From a virus, in IMG/VR virus record IMGVR_UViG_3300021093_003900, positions 1-64,000 of that record: DNA of 64,000 nucleotides. One strand, written 5' to 3'. Position numbers and translations under genes: made by a program. The notes under the pieces were generated by a model. That model worked only from the letters and a program-made list of their open reading frames with translations. It searched no databases and had not been told where the DNA came from. How positions within the stretch are numbered: position 1 is the first letter of the stretch; every line of letters starts with the position of its first letter. This document shows positions 31,428 to 40,409 of the stretch, in pieces.

Positions 31428-34229
31428 ATGGAAGATAAAAATTTAACAATATGGCAAAGACTTTCCCAAAGTTTTGGGCCTAACTCACTTCTAGGTCAGG
31501 ATTTACCTACATATAAATTTGATAAGAAAGAATTACTCAGAACGCAAAGTAAGGATGAATATGAAAAACAAAAACTTCAAGCACAACAAACTTACTATCT
31601 TGTAAGTCAATGGGCTAAAGTTGAAAACAATTTATACAACCAAGCGGTATACTATGAACCAACAAGATTGGCATCATACTATGATTTCGAAAGTATGGAA
31701 TATTCGTTAAGTTCTGAAACACTCATAGCAACACCTGATGGTTTTATAACAATAAAAGACCTTGCAGATAAAGGTCGAGATTACGAATTTATTGTATATG
31801 CTTACGATCATAACACCGAAAAAGTTGTACCCGCATTAGCAAGGAACGCTCATTACACACGTGATGAAATGACGTATAAAATTACATTTGATGATGGGTC
31901 ACACATAATTGCAACATATGGTCACAGATTTTTAAAACGTGATGGCGTTTTCGAGGTTGTTGAAAACTTAAAACCCGGTGATTCTATGATGCCATTTTAT
32001 CGTAAATCATTTTTTGATAATCAAAATTATAATTGGGTATATGTGTGTAATTCTAATGAAGGACATCACGGATGGGTTTCTGAACACAAATTAATTGCTG
32101 AATGGTATTACGACAAAAAAGTTAGTGTTGACGAAGAAATTCATCACAAAGATTTTAATGGTAAAAATAATAACCCTGAAAATTTGCAAATTATGAATAT
32201 TTCAGAGCACAGGGCTTATCACAGAAAATTGAATAATGAAAAACTTTGGGCTAATCCAGAATTCAGAGAAAAAATGTCAATTGTTGCTAAAAAAAAGGGA
32301 AAACTAAGTTGGAATGGGAGGAGAGTGGGTGTCAAGAACCCGTCTTATTTTCACATACCCTACGATTTAATAGTTCAAAAAGCTACTGAGCATAAAACTT
32401 TAATGGGTACAGCTTCGGCACTTAATATTTCATACAAAAAATTACAAAGAGAAATAACATATGCTGGGTATAAAGATTGGAGTACTTTTTGTTTTGCTTA
32501 TGGTATTGGAAAATCGAAATATTCAATCGCTAAGGTTAAAGGTGATAGTTATGTTTTTAACCATAAAATTGTAAGTATTGAACCGCACGGAGTTGTGCCA
32601 GTGTATGACTTGAGTGTACCTGGATATAAAAACTTTGCAACTGACACCATATTTTCCCATAACACACCAGAAATCGCGTCAGCATTGGATACATATGCTG
32701 AAGAATCAACCACCGTTGATGAAAATGGTTTTATGTTACAGATTTATTCTGATTCGCCCAGAATAAAATCTATTCTAGCGGATTTATTTAATAACGCTCT
32801 TGACATCAACACAAACTTACCGATGTGGACACGTAATACCGCCAAATATGGTGATAATTTTGTGTTTCTGAAATTAGACCCTGAAAAAGGTGTTGTGGGT
32901 TGTTTACAACTACCTAACATTGAAATAGAAAGAATTGAGGTAGGAATGAAAGGGAGAGCAACCTCAGGATTTGGAGCTGCACAAGCATCCAACGCCGATA
33001 CAAAAAGTTTAACATTTACTTGGAAAAACAAACAACTGGATTTTAATAGTTGGGAAATTGCCCACTTCCGATTGTTAGGTGATGATCGTAAATTACCTTA
33101 CGGAACAGCGATGACCGAAAAAGCAAGAAGGATTTGGAAACAATTGGTATTAGCTGAGGATGCAATGCTTGTTTATCGAACATCTAGAGCCCCTGAAAGA
33201 AGGGTATTTAAAGTTTATGTTGGTAATATGGACGACGCGGATGTTTATCCATATGTCCAAAGATTTGCACAACAATTTAAAAAAGATCAGATTGCAGACC
33301 CAAAAACAGGTAATGTTGACATGAGATTCAATCAGATGGCGGTAGACCAAGACTTTTTTATCCCTGTTAGAGATCCTGCAGCACCTACACCAATTGACAC
33401 TTTAGCTGGTGCTCAAAATCTGTCAGAGATTGCAGATATCGAGTACATTCAGAAAAAACTCTTGACGGCACTTAGAATTCCGAAAGCATTTTTAGGATTT
33501 GAGGAACCTGTTGGTGATGGTAAAAATTTATCACTACAAGACATTCGTTTTGCAAGAACAATTAATAGAATTCAAAAGTGTATGATTTCGGAGTTAAATA
33601 AAATTGCTATTATACACTTGTTTTTACTTGGTTTTGAAGATGAACTTGGTTCATTTCAATTATCACTGACTAATCCATCTAAACAAGCCGATTTACTCGC
33701 AGTAGAAGTTTGGAAAGAAAAAATGTTATTGTATAGAGATTGTGTCACTAAAATTGAAGGTATTGCACCAGTATCTCAGGCTTGGGCCAAAAAACACGTT
33801 CTTGGATTTTCAGATGATGAAATCAAACTTGATTTACAACAACAAAGAATGGAAATGGCGGTAGCGACAGAACTCACAAATACGCCTAATGTTATTAACA
33901 GAACAGGTATATTTGACAGTATCGATAAGTTGTACGGAAAACAAGTTATGAGTGGAGAATCATCAACCACAGGTACACTACCTATGGGTGGTGTAGAACC
34001 ATTACCTCCTAGTGGTGGTGGATTTGGTGGAGATATAGGTGTGGGTGGAACACCACCACCACCTCTAGGGGTACCCACATTAGCACCAGAAAGTAGGAAA
34101 AAAACACCAAACATAATCTTAGAAAGGATGGAAATAGAAAATAGAGAAGAAATAGATTTTGACAAAGGTGAAAAAATATTATCATCAATTCAAAATGAGT
34201 TGGACAAATTATCAGATGAAACTATTTAA
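31428..34229 (+). CDS. Portal protein (T4 gp20-like) interrupted by an intein, 933 aa precursor
   Basis: The exteins join DFESMEY (ending at residue 92) to TPEIASALDTYAEES (from residue 413), the conserved portal segment, giving a mature portal of about 613 aa. Portal features in the C-extein include WTRNTAKYGDNFVFL, SWEIAHFRLLGDDRKLPYG and AGAQNLSEIADIEYIQKKLL. Residues 93-412 are an intein (listed separately). The C-terminus is Pro/Gly-rich. The portal forms the dodecameric ring for DNA passage; splicing is required for a normal product. Confidence 0.94.
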   Translation: MEDKNLTIWQRLSQSFGPNSLLGQDLPTYKFDKKELLRTQSKDEYEKQKLQAQQTYYLVSQWAKVENNLYNQAVYYEPTRLASYYDFESMEYSLSSETLIATPDGFITIKDLADKGRDYEFIVYAYDHNTEKVVPALARNAHYTRDEMTYKITFDDGSHIIATYGHRFLKRDGVFEVVENLKPGDSMMPFYRKSFFDNQNYNWVYVCNSNEGHHGWVSEHKLIAEWYYDKKVSVDEEIHHKDFNGKNNNPENLQIMNISEHRAYHRKLNNEKLWANPEFREKMSIVAKKKGKLSWNGRRVGVKNPSYFHIPYDLIVQKATEHKTLMGTASALNISYKKLQREITYAGYKDWSTFCFAYGIGKSKYSIAKVKGDSYVFNHKIVSIEPHGVVPVYDLSVPGYKNFATDTIFSHNTPEIASALDTYAEESTTVDENGFMLQIYSDSPRIKSILADLFNNALDINTNLPMWTRNTAKYGDNFVFLKLDPEKGVVGCLQLPNIEIERIEVGMKGRATSGFGAAQASNADTKSLTFTWKNKQLDFNSWEIAHFRLLGDDRKLPYGTAMTEKARRIWKQLVLAEDAMLVYRTSRAPERRVFKVYVGNMDDADVYPYVQRFAQQFKKDQIADPKTGNVDMRFNQMAVDQDFFIPVRDPAAPTPIDTLAGAQNLSEIADIEYIQKKLLTALRIPKAFLGFEEPVGDGKNLSLQDIRFARTINRIQKCMISELNKIAIIHLFLLGFEDELGSFQLSLTNPSKQADLLAVEVWKEKMLLYRDCVTKIEGIAPVSQAWAKKHVLGFSDDEIKLDLQQQRMEMAVATELTNTPNVINRTGIFDSIDKLYGKQVMSGESSTTGTLPMGGVEPLPPSGGGFGGDIGVGGTPPPPLGVPTLAPESRKKTPNIILERMEIENREEIDFDKGEKILSSIQNELDKLSDETI
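31704..32663 (+). mobile_element. Intein with HNH homing endonuclease domain in the portal gene
   Basis: 320 residues. Block A SLSSETLIATPDG starts with Ser1; block B is IIATYGHRFL with the conserved Thr-x-x-His; blocks F and G are VYDLSVPGYKNF and TIFSHN with a terminal His-Asn; the +1 extein residue is Thr. The central part has an HNH motif (EEIHHKDFNGKNNNPENLQI) and a DNA-binding-like tail (LMGTASALNISYKKLQREI). Such elements excise at protein level and home into empty alleles. Confidence 0.93.
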
Positions 34230-34242
34230 CAAATAAAAAACT

Positions 34243-34944
34243 ATGAAATTCGGAGAACTATTTTCAGCAATCGAAAGCCATTTGTTATCCTCTTACAAGA
34301 AAGGAATTTTTGAATCACAAATAAACGGCTTCAACAATTTGGTACTTAAAAATAAAAAATTATCATCAATATTCTATCTTTATAATCAATTAGACAAAAC
34401 CAATTCTTTAGACCGAGAATCAGCTGAATTATTAATTCAGGAAACGGTCAAACAAATTGAAAATATTAAACTTGACGTAAAAAAGAAATTAGTGGAACTA
34501 TGGTTGAAAGATGTAAAAACTGAGAATGTCTACAAAGATATCGATAATTTGATTTACACAGATATTACAAATTTAGTAGAAACAGTACAGTCTAAAAAGA
34601 AATTGATTTCAACACTTACAGAAACAGTTCAACCAAAAGAAAAAGTTAATATACCAATAACAACTCTTTTCAAAATCGCAAATAGAACAACATCAGAATA
34701 TGTCCAAAGTTTGGATGAGGACACGAAAAAAGAATTGACAAATATTCTTACCGAAGATATTGAGGTGTTAGAAAACAAATATACTGAACTTAAAAAAGAC
34801 ACAATAGAAAAATTAAGACAAAAATTGTCTGAGAATTCTGGTGAAGTTTTTAATAAAATTGAAGAAGTTCTTTATCAGATCGACAGAGAATCGTTTGACA
34901 GGATTAATTACGTGAGGTTAAAGTCCTTATCGGACAATTTGTAA
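34243..34944 (+). CDS. Helical hypothetical protein between portal and protease, 233 aa
   Basis: Almost entirely charged alpha-helix with coiled-coil segments (LIQETVKQIENIKLDVKKKL, LENKYTELKKDTIEKLRQKL). It occupies the place where T4 carries the small prohead core genes 67 and 68, so it may be a core component; sequence does not prove it. It is 13 bases after the portal gene and convergent with the bS21 gene. Confidence 0.65.
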   Translation: MKFGELFSAIESHLLSSYKKGIFESQINGFNNLVLKNKKLSSIFYLYNQLDKTNSLDRESAELLIQETVKQIENIKLDVKKKLVELWLKDVKTENVYKDIDNLIYTDITNLVETVQSKKKLISTLTETVQPKEKVNIPITTLFKIANRTTSEYVQSLDEDTKKELTNILTEDIEVLENKYTELKKDTIEKLRQKLSENSGEVFNKIEEVLYQIDRESFDRINYVRLKSLSDNL

Positions 34945-34946
34945 TT

Positions 34947-35138
34947 TCAGTTCTCCGCGTCACGTTTTCTTTGAATGAATTGAGCCTTCAAAACTTCTTT
35001 TCTTCTTTTTTGAGCCTTACTCTCAAAAGAAAGTCTTGACAATAATCCTTCATTTTGTTTTGTTTTGATAATTTTTCCTTTTAATAATTTCAAGGATTTA
35101 TCAAGACTAGATGTTCCGTTTACTTTAATTTTAATCAT
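34947..35138 (-). CDS. rpsU: Ribosomal protein bS21, phage-encoded, 63 aa
   Basis: The sequence has the bS21 pattern: a short N-terminal strand (MIKIKVNGTS), the helix SLDKSLKLLKGKIIKTK, then LLSRLSFESKAQKRRKEVLKA and a basic end QFIQRKRDAEN. The length (63 aa) is that of bS21 in Bacteroidota (about 64-66 aa). bS21 sits by the anti-Shine-Dalgarno end of 16S rRNA, and viral copies are known from metagenomes. It is the only minus-strand gene inside the head cluster, with its own late-type box. Confidence 0.85.
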   Translation of the reverse strand: MIKIKVNGTSSLDKSLKLLKGKIIKTKQNEGLLSRLSFESKAQKRRKEVLKAQFIQRKRDAEN

Positions 35139-35143
35139 GTGCT

Positions 35144-35151
35144 ATAAATAA
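35144..35151 (-). promoter_or_regulatory. Late-type box for bS21
   Basis: TTATTTAT on the minus strand five bases before the ATG at 35138. Confidence 0.45.
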
Positions 35152-35233
35152 TAGAAAAGTTAAAAAAAATTTGATTTGTATCAATAATTGTGTTATTTTT
35201 TTGTAAAAATAAACGAGTATAGAATATGGATAA

Positions 35234-35683
35234 ATGAAAAAAGGCAAAACCTGTAAATTGAACGGATTTACAAGATTGAAAAGTACGTATGGAACAGTAG
35301 ATTCTAAAACATTTAAATCTTTGTATTTGAACATACAAAGTTGGGTGACACCTCAAAAAAGTGTCGAAAATTGGTCAAGAGTGGTAAACATTCTAAATAG
35401 AGAAATAAAGGAGACCATAAATGAAATTTTAGATCTTACATTATTACAACCAAAATTTATTTTAGACCTAGACCTAAGAACCAGTGGATTAGTTGTTGGG
35501 AAAAAAAGTTTTATGAATTTGGAAATAACATTCTTTGTGGCGAAAAATGTAGAATTCAAATCAACATTACTAAAAACACATCTTCAAAATCTTACATCAT
35601 TTATAAATTCACACAATTTTACAAAAAACACTTACTTTAAATTTGAAAAAACAAAGAAACTGAAAACAATTGATATTATCTAA
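35234..35683 (+). CDS. Hypothetical protein, 149 aa
   Basis: A basic protein (MKKGKTCKLNGFTRLK) with a helical middle (NWSRVVNILNREIKETINEILDL) and a beta hairpin-like C-terminal half (FILDLDLRTSGLVVGKKSFM, LEITFFVAKN). It sits just upstream of the prohead protease. It may be a core or head-assembly factor by position; no family is recognised. The promoter is not clear. Confidence 0.62.
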   Translation: MKKGKTCKLNGFTRLKSTYGTVDSKTFKSLYLNIQSWVTPQKSVENWSRVVNILNREIKETINEILDLTLLQPKFILDLDLRTSGLVVGKKSFMNLEITFFVAKNVEFKSTLLKTHLQNLTSFINSHNFTKNTYFKFEKTKKLKTIDII

Positions 35684-35690
35684 TATTTAT
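35683..35690 (+). promoter_or_regulatory. Late-type box for the prohead protease gene
   Basis: ATATTTAT 14 bases before the ATG at 35705; it begins at the stop codon of the preceding gene. Confidence 0.5.
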
Positions 35691-35704
35691 CAATAAATTT
35701 TTTT

Positions 35705-36436
35705 ATGAAAATATTAAGGTCAAACGAAGTAGGTAGAGGAATTTTAATTGAAATGGATGCTGGATATATTTCAGCAACTGATGAAAGAAATTTGAAAGTA
35801 ATTCAAGAACAGAAAACTCAATTAGATCATTCTAAACCTTTTGAATTTTATGCTGTACTTCAAAAGTACAACACACCAAACAGAAATGGTAGAGTATATC
35901 CTGAAGAAATTCTCAAAAGAGAAGCTGAAAATTATAGAAAATTAATCAAAAAGGGAGTGGCTCTTTCAGAACTTAATCACCCAGAATCTTCACTTATTGA
36001 TTTAGATCGAGTATGTCACGTTATTACTGATTTATGGTGGGAAAACCAAATGCTTTTAGGAAAATTAAAATTATTGACATCACCGGGTTTTCACGAGAGA
36101 GGTATCGTTTCAACAAAAGGAGACCAAGCAGCTAACTTACTCAGGCAAGGAGTTACTTTGGGTATATCCTCAAGAGGTGTAGGATCCTTGAAAAAGGTAG
36201 GTGAACAAAATGAAGTTCAGAAAGATTTCGAATTAATTTGTTTTGATTTGGTATCATCACCCTCAACACCCGGAGCGTATCTATTTACAAATATTGATGA
36301 TAAATATTCGTTTGATGAAAATATTGAAGAAGAAAAAAAAATGAGACAAATATCTACTGAATCATCAAATGACGGTAATCCTATGAATCGCTCTATTGAT
36401 TTAATGAATAAATTGAATAACTTTTTAAAAAAATAA
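35705..36436 (+). CDS. Prohead core protease (T4 gp21-like), 243 aa
   Basis: Conserved segments: FYAVLQKYNTPNRNGRVYP, SELNHPESS with the catalytic His (H92), and TLGISSRGVGSL with the nucleophile Ser (S155 or S156), followed by ICFDLVSSPSTPGAYL. T4 gp21 is a serine protease that cleaves scaffold, capsid and internal proteins after (I/L)xE. Its place before the scaffold and capsid genes matches T4 order. The C-terminus (EEEKKMRQISTESSN) is probably self-cleaved. Confidence 0.93.
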   Translation: MKILRSNEVGRGILIEMDAGYISATDERNLKVIQEQKTQLDHSKPFEFYAVLQKYNTPNRNGRVYPEEILKREAENYRKLIKKGVALSELNHPESSLIDLDRVCHVITDLWWENQMLLGKLKLLTSPGFHERGIVSTKGDQAANLLRQGVTLGISSRGVGSLKKVGEQNEVQKDFELICFDLVSSPSTPGAYLFTNIDDKYSFDENIEEEKKMRQISTESSNDGNPMNRSIDLMNKLNNFLKK

Positions 36437-36439
36437 TTT

Positions 36440-36652
36440 ATGGAAGAATCAAAGTATTTTGTATCAAAAATACAATATGATCTACCCGATGAAAATTCAG
36501 GTAAGATCAAAAAGATCACTGAAATGAAACTTGTACGAGCAATTTCAGTTACAGATGTTGAAGCCAAAGTAACTGAAAAGTACCAAGGTTTCCAACACGA
36601 TTGGCGAATAACTTCGGTAGTCGAAAGTAAAATTGACGAAGTGATTGAGTGA
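36440..36652 (+). CDS. DUF4494-like small protein, 70 aa
   Basis: The pattern KYFVSKIQYDLPDENSGK, ITEMKLVRAISVTDVEAKVTE, WRITSVVESKIDEVIE resembles DUF4494, a small family known chiefly from Bacteroidota and their phages. It starts four bases after the protease stop and is followed by a strong terminator, closing the transcript. The role is unknown. Confidence 0.7.
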   Translation: MEESKYFVSKIQYDLPDENSGKIKKITEMKLVRAISVTDVEAKVTEKYQGFQHDWRITSVVESKIDEVIE

Positions 36653-36657
36653 AAATT

Positions 36658-36686
36658 AACCCCACAAATTAGTGGGGTTTTTTTTT
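36658..36686 (+). terminator. Strong intrinsic terminator before the scaffold gene
   Basis: An 8-bp stem (AACCCCAC / GTGGGGTT) with a 6-nt loop, followed by a run of T. Confidence 0.92.
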
Positions 36687-36741
36687 GAAAATTTTTTTTA
36701 CAACAAAAATTCTAAAAATTAATATTTTTTACGTTATGGGT

Positions 36742-36749
36742 ATATTTAT
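36742..36749 (+). promoter_or_regulatory. Late-type box for the scaffold and capsid transcript
   Basis: ATATTTAT (within TATATTTAT) just after the terminator. It abuts an ATG at 36750, which favours the downstream ATG at 36771 as the true start. Confidence 0.5.
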
Positions 36750-36770
36750 ATGGAAAAATTTAATATTTCT

Positions 36771-38459
36771 ATGGCAGACAAAAAGTCATTAGTAGAGGAA
36801 GCACTTCTTCAGATGAAAAATCTTGAAGATGTTGTTACTGAAAACGCAAAAGGAATACTTGCTTCAACTATGAAGGAAGAAATCTCTGAGTTGGTAAAAG
36901 AGTCTTTGAAAAACAAGGCTAAAAATAAATTGAAAGAACAAGACGAACCAGATACTGATCCTGATGATGTGGATATGGATCCTGATGACATGGATATGGA
37001 TTCTGATGATGAAATGGATATGGATCCTGATGATGACATGGATATGGATCCTGATGATGACATGGATATGGATCCTGATGATGACATGGATATGGATCCT
37101 GATGATGAAATGGATATGGAACCTGAGGTTAATATTGACATTGAAGACGATGTGGTGGAAATCCCAGACGACGCTTCAATGGAAGACGTTCTTAGTGTAT
37201 TCAAAAAAATGGGGCCGTCAGATAGAATAATCGTTAAAAAAGAAGGTGATAAAATTCACCTTGACGACGAAGATGAAGATGTTGAATATATCATCTCAAC
37301 TAACGAATCGATTTCAGAAAAAGAACGGATGTCAGATAGGGATTTAGATCGAATTATGAATGATATCTTCGAAGATGAAGATGTAGTCGATGATTTTGAC
37401 GAAGATGACTTGGATGATACTCTTGGTGAAGATATGGATTCTGATATAGATGTGGAAACAGACGAAGTTGTATATGAAATTTCAATGGACGAAGAAATGG
37501 ACGAAGAAATGGACGAGGAAATGTATGAGGGAATGGACGAGGAAATGTATGAGGGAATGGACGAGGAAATGTATGAGGGAATGGATGAGGAAATGTATGA
37601 GGGAATGGATGAAGAAGTAGAGGAAACTATGTATGAGTCCAAGTTTGGTATGAAACCTATTATGTTTTCTAATTGGAAATCAGGAAAAAAATTGGGTTCT
37701 AAAACTGAAACTAAAGAATCTACTACAACAAAACCCAAAGAAAAAGAAAAGGTTGAAACTGGTAAGGAAAAATCAAAAAGTCCTTTCCATAGACCAGGTG
37801 AAAAAACAGCGCCTAAAGCTAAAAAAACCGAAACTAAAGAAGGTATGGGTAAATTCAAACCAAAGGGTACTGGAATGAATCTTTCTCCGAAAAAATTTGA
37901 ATACAAAGAAGGAAAGAAACATGACATATCAGCGGTTGAAAAAAGAATTGCTGGAGCATTCTCCAAAGGTGAAACTAAAGAGGCGGCTAGAACTCTAGGT
38001 AATGGAACAAGAAACTTTGCTCCAAGAAAAGGTCTACCAAAAATGAAAGTGATTCCCAATTCTGCAATTAGAGAAGAAGTTGAATCTTTGAGACAAAAAA
38101 ATGTTGAGTATCAAAAAGCATTGAATGTTTTCAGAGAAAAACTTAACGAAGTTGCTGTCTTCAATTCAAATTTGGCTTACGCTACAAGGTTATTCACAGA
38201 ACATCCTACGTCCAAACAAGAAAAGATTAACATCTTAAGAAGATTTGATGAAGTTGAGACAATTAAAGAATCTAAAAATTTGTACAACGCAGTCAAAAAT
38301 GAATTAACAAATTCAAATAAAAATGTGGTTACTGAATCAATAGAAAAAATCGAAAAAACACATTCTTCAGGATCATCACAAAATTTAATTGAATCAAAAA
38401 CTTATGAAAATCCTCAGTTCATGCGAATGAAGGATATCATGCAAAAAATAAATAAATAA
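36771..38459 (+). CDS. Prohead scaffold-like core protein (T4 gp22 position), 562 aa
   Basis: Start set at MADKKSLVEEALLQMKNLED, 21 bases after the box; an ATG at 36750 is an alternative. The protein is extremely acidic, with two repeat arrays (DPDDDMDM and MDEEMYEG types), a basic middle and a C-terminal coiled-coil part (EEVESLRQKNVEYQKALNVFREKLNEVA) as in T4 gp22. It lies between the protease and the major capsid genes, the gp22 position. Scaffold proteins guide prohead assembly and are degraded by the protease. Confidence 0.82.
   Translation: MADKKSLVEEALLQMKNLEDVVTENAKGILASTMKEEISELVKESLKNKAKNKLKEQDEPDTDPDDVDMDPDDMDMDSDDEMDMDPDDDMDMDPDDDMDMDPDDDMDMDPDDEMDMEPEVNIDIEDDVVEIPDDASMEDVLSVFKKMGPSDRIIVKKEGDKIHLDDEDEDVEYIISTNESISEKERMSDRDLDRIMNDIFEDEDVVDDFDEDDLDDTLGEDMDSDIDVETDEVVYEISMDEEMDEEMDEEMYEGMDEEMYEGMDEEMYEGMDEEMYEGMDEEVEETMYESKFGMKPIMFSNWKSGKKLGSKTETKESTTTKPKEKEKVETGKEKSKSPFHRPGEKTAPKAKKTETKEGMGKFKPKGTGMNLSPKKFEYKEGKKHDISAVEKRIAGAFSKGETKEAARTLGNGTRNFAPRKGLPKMKVIPNSAIREEVESLRQKNVEYQKALNVFREKLNEVAVFNSNLAYATRLFTEHPTSKQEKINILRRFDEVETIKESKNLYNAVKNELTNSNKNVVTESIEKIEKTHSSGSSQNLIESKTYENPQFMRMKDIMQKINK
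36957..37121 (+). repeat. 24-bp-type coding repeat (DPDDDMDM)
   Basis: About six imperfect units encoding Asp/Met/Pro octapeptides in the scaffold-like gene; long antisense frames here are repeat artefacts. Confidence 0.85.
37497..37619 (+). repeat. 24-bp coding repeat (MDEEMYEG)
   Basis: About four near-identical units plus partial ones, distinct from the first array in the same gene. Confidence 0.85.
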
Positions 38460-38460
38460 A

Positions 38461-38490
38461 CAAAACTAAATAAAACTAAATAAAACTAAA
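38461..38490 (+). repeat. Three 10-bp repeats in the capsid gene leader
   Basis: (T/C)AAAACTAAA three times in a row directly before the ATG. There is no Shine-Dalgarno sequence. In Bacteroidota A-rich leaders favour initiation, so this may be a translation enhancer. Confidence 0.6.
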
Positions 38491-40353
38491 ATGGGTGCAT
38501 TATTAGAAAGCGGTCTAGTTGGTAATATCGGGTTGAAACACCTTAAAGTTATCAAAGAAGACACAATTAACAAGTGGGACAAACTTGGGTTCCTAGAAGG
38601 ACTTAGAGGCCACATGAAAGAAAACGTTGCTCAATTGTATGAGAACCAAGCGTCTTTCTTGATAAACGAAGCTTCATCAACTTCAGACAGCGGTTCATTT
38701 GAAACTGTTGTATTCCCTATCGTGAGAAGGGTTTTCTCCAAACTTTTGGCGAACGATATCGTATCGGTTCAAGCTATGAATTTACCTATTGGTAAATTGT
38801 TCTACTTTGTTCCAAAGATCCAAGGTTATTCTGGTGGTACTTCACCAAACGACTTAGGTTGGTTAGGACAGAGTGGTGACCACTATGCTCCGATCGGTTC
38901 ACCAGGAAACTATCCGGGTAACCAAAATGCGGGTTATACTGCTGGTGATAGTACAGGTGATTACAATCCTTATTACAAAAAAGATCTTTACGATCTATTT
39001 TATGAAGGTGATGAGGCAACTCTTAACCCTCCAGGTCTTTTTGACTATTCAAAAGGTAAATGGACAGCAACAACAGCAACTACAGTAACTGTTGCGTGGA
39101 ATGCTGGTGGAAATCTAGTTGTTTCTGGTTATGGCTCAACTGATTATCGTAAGGTAATCTTGGCTATGAGTGGTTTCTCTAACGCTGGTGCTGGTCAATT
39201 GATCGGACCAAATGGTAATACAATGGACACCGAAGAATTCCTTTCTGGATTAAATATCTTTGGTGTGTATGCCAACACAACAACAGCTAGCCAAGCACCA
39301 GGTGCTGGTAATCCATTCCTTTTCAGAGTTGTAACTCAGAAATATGGTAAAGGTATCGTTCAATACGGATCACAAACTAACACAACATGGCCAATCGGTA
39401 ATAACTCTGGTGGTGCATACAATAATGTATGTGATGCAAATGGTGTTATCTATCTCGAAGTGGATCTTCAACAACCAGTTTGTGTATCTTGTGGACAAAC
39501 AACACCTGATGGTTATACAGGTTCAACATTCTCTTCCTCAACTGCGAATAACAATGCTTTCATTGCTATTTACAGAGTGTACAAAGAACTTGAATTTGAA
39601 GATCAGATTGGTGAGGTTTCTTTTGATTTGGAATCTGTCACAGTTTCTGTTACAGAAAGAAAATTGAGAGCCCAATGGTCTCCTGAACTTGCTCAAGACG
39701 TTTCGGCATTCCACAACATTGATGCAGAAGCTGAGTTAACAGCTCTTCTTTCTGAACAAGTTGCGGCTGAAATCGACAGAGAAATTTTGAGAGATTTGAG
39801 AAAAGGTGCTGCATGGAACTTGAGATGGGATTACAACGGTTGGAAGAGATTAGCTTCTACTGGTACAACCCCTTACACTCAAAAGGACTGGAATCAAACA
39901 CTTATCACTGCTATCAATCAGTTGTCGGCACAAATTCACAAGTCGACATTAAGAGGTGGTGCTAACTGGGTTGTTTGTTCTTCAGAAATTTCTGCGATCT
40001 TCGATGATTTGGAATATTTCCACGTATCGAACGCGGCTCCTGAACAAGATCAATACAATATGGGTATTGAGAGAATTGGTACACTATCTGGTAGATATCA
40101 GGTTTATAGGGATCCTTACTTCCCACCGAACCAACTTATCATCGGACACAAAGGTACGTCATTGTTAGATACTGGTTACATTTACGCTCCGTATGTACCT
40201 CTACAATTGACACCTACAATGTACAATCCATTCAACTTTACACCTATCAAAGGAATAATGACAAGATACGCCAAGAAAATGGTTAACAACCGTTTCTACG
40301 GACGTGTCACATGTGATGGTATTCGTACTTTCGATTTGAGAGAATTGCGTTAA
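38491..40353 (+). CDS. Major capsid protein (T4 gp23-like), 620 aa
   Basis: T4-type features: an N-terminal region probably removed by the protease, FETVVFPIVRRVFSKLLAND, VQAMNLPIGKLFYFVPK, later ERKLRAQWSPELAQD and LTALLSEQVAAEIDREIL, and C-terminal GTLSGRYQVYRDPYFPPNQ. It is about 100 residues longer than T4 gp23, the extra residues lying in a Gly/Thr/Asn-rich region around 130-330. The synonymous usage is less AT-biased than neighbours, as expected for a highly expressed gene. It forms the hexamer lattice of the head. Confidence 0.95.
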   Translation: MGALLESGLVGNIGLKHLKVIKEDTINKWDKLGFLEGLRGHMKENVAQLYENQASFLINEASSTSDSGSFETVVFPIVRRVFSKLLANDIVSVQAMNLPIGKLFYFVPKIQGYSGGTSPNDLGWLGQSGDHYAPIGSPGNYPGNQNAGYTAGDSTGDYNPYYKKDLYDLFYEGDEATLNPPGLFDYSKGKWTATTATTVTVAWNAGGNLVVSGYGSTDYRKVILAMSGFSNAGAGQLIGPNGNTMDTEEFLSGLNIFGVYANTTTASQAPGAGNPFLFRVVTQKYGKGIVQYGSQTNTTWPIGNNSGGAYNNVCDANGVIYLEVDLQQPVCVSCGQTTPDGYTGSTFSSSTANNNAFIAIYRVYKELEFEDQIGEVSFDLESVTVSVTERKLRAQWSPELAQDVSAFHNIDAEAELTALLSEQVAAEIDREILRDLRKGAAWNLRWDYNGWKRLASTGTTPYTQKDWNQTLITAINQLSAQIHKSTLRGGANWVVCSSEISAIFDDLEYFHVSNAAPEQDQYNMGIERIGTLSGRYQVYRDPYFPPNQLIIGHKGTSLLDTGYIYAPYVPLQLTPTMYNPFNFTPIKGIMTRYAKKMVNNRFYGRVTCDGIRTFDLRELR

Positions 40354-40371
40354 TTTTCTCAATGGTAATTG

Positions 40372-40404
40372 AAAAAAGGGACAATTACTTGTCCCTTTTT
40401 TTTT
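40372..40404. terminator. Strong terminator after the major capsid gene
   Basis: A 12-bp stem (AAAAAGGGACAA / TTGTCCCTTTTT) with a TTAC loop followed by more T; on the minus strand it could also end the gene at 40410. Confidence 0.92.
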
Positions 40405-40409
40405 GTATA

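Noticed and set aside
31704-32663. Group I intron or assembly chimera in the portal gene
   Set aside because: The reading frame is continuous and has all intein blocks; exteins join precisely at protein level.
36809-38059. Long open frames on the minus strand opposite the scaffold-like gene
   Set aside because: They arise from the 24-bp coding repeats and consist of Ser/Met/Ile runs; the plus-strand frame fits the gene order and protein type.
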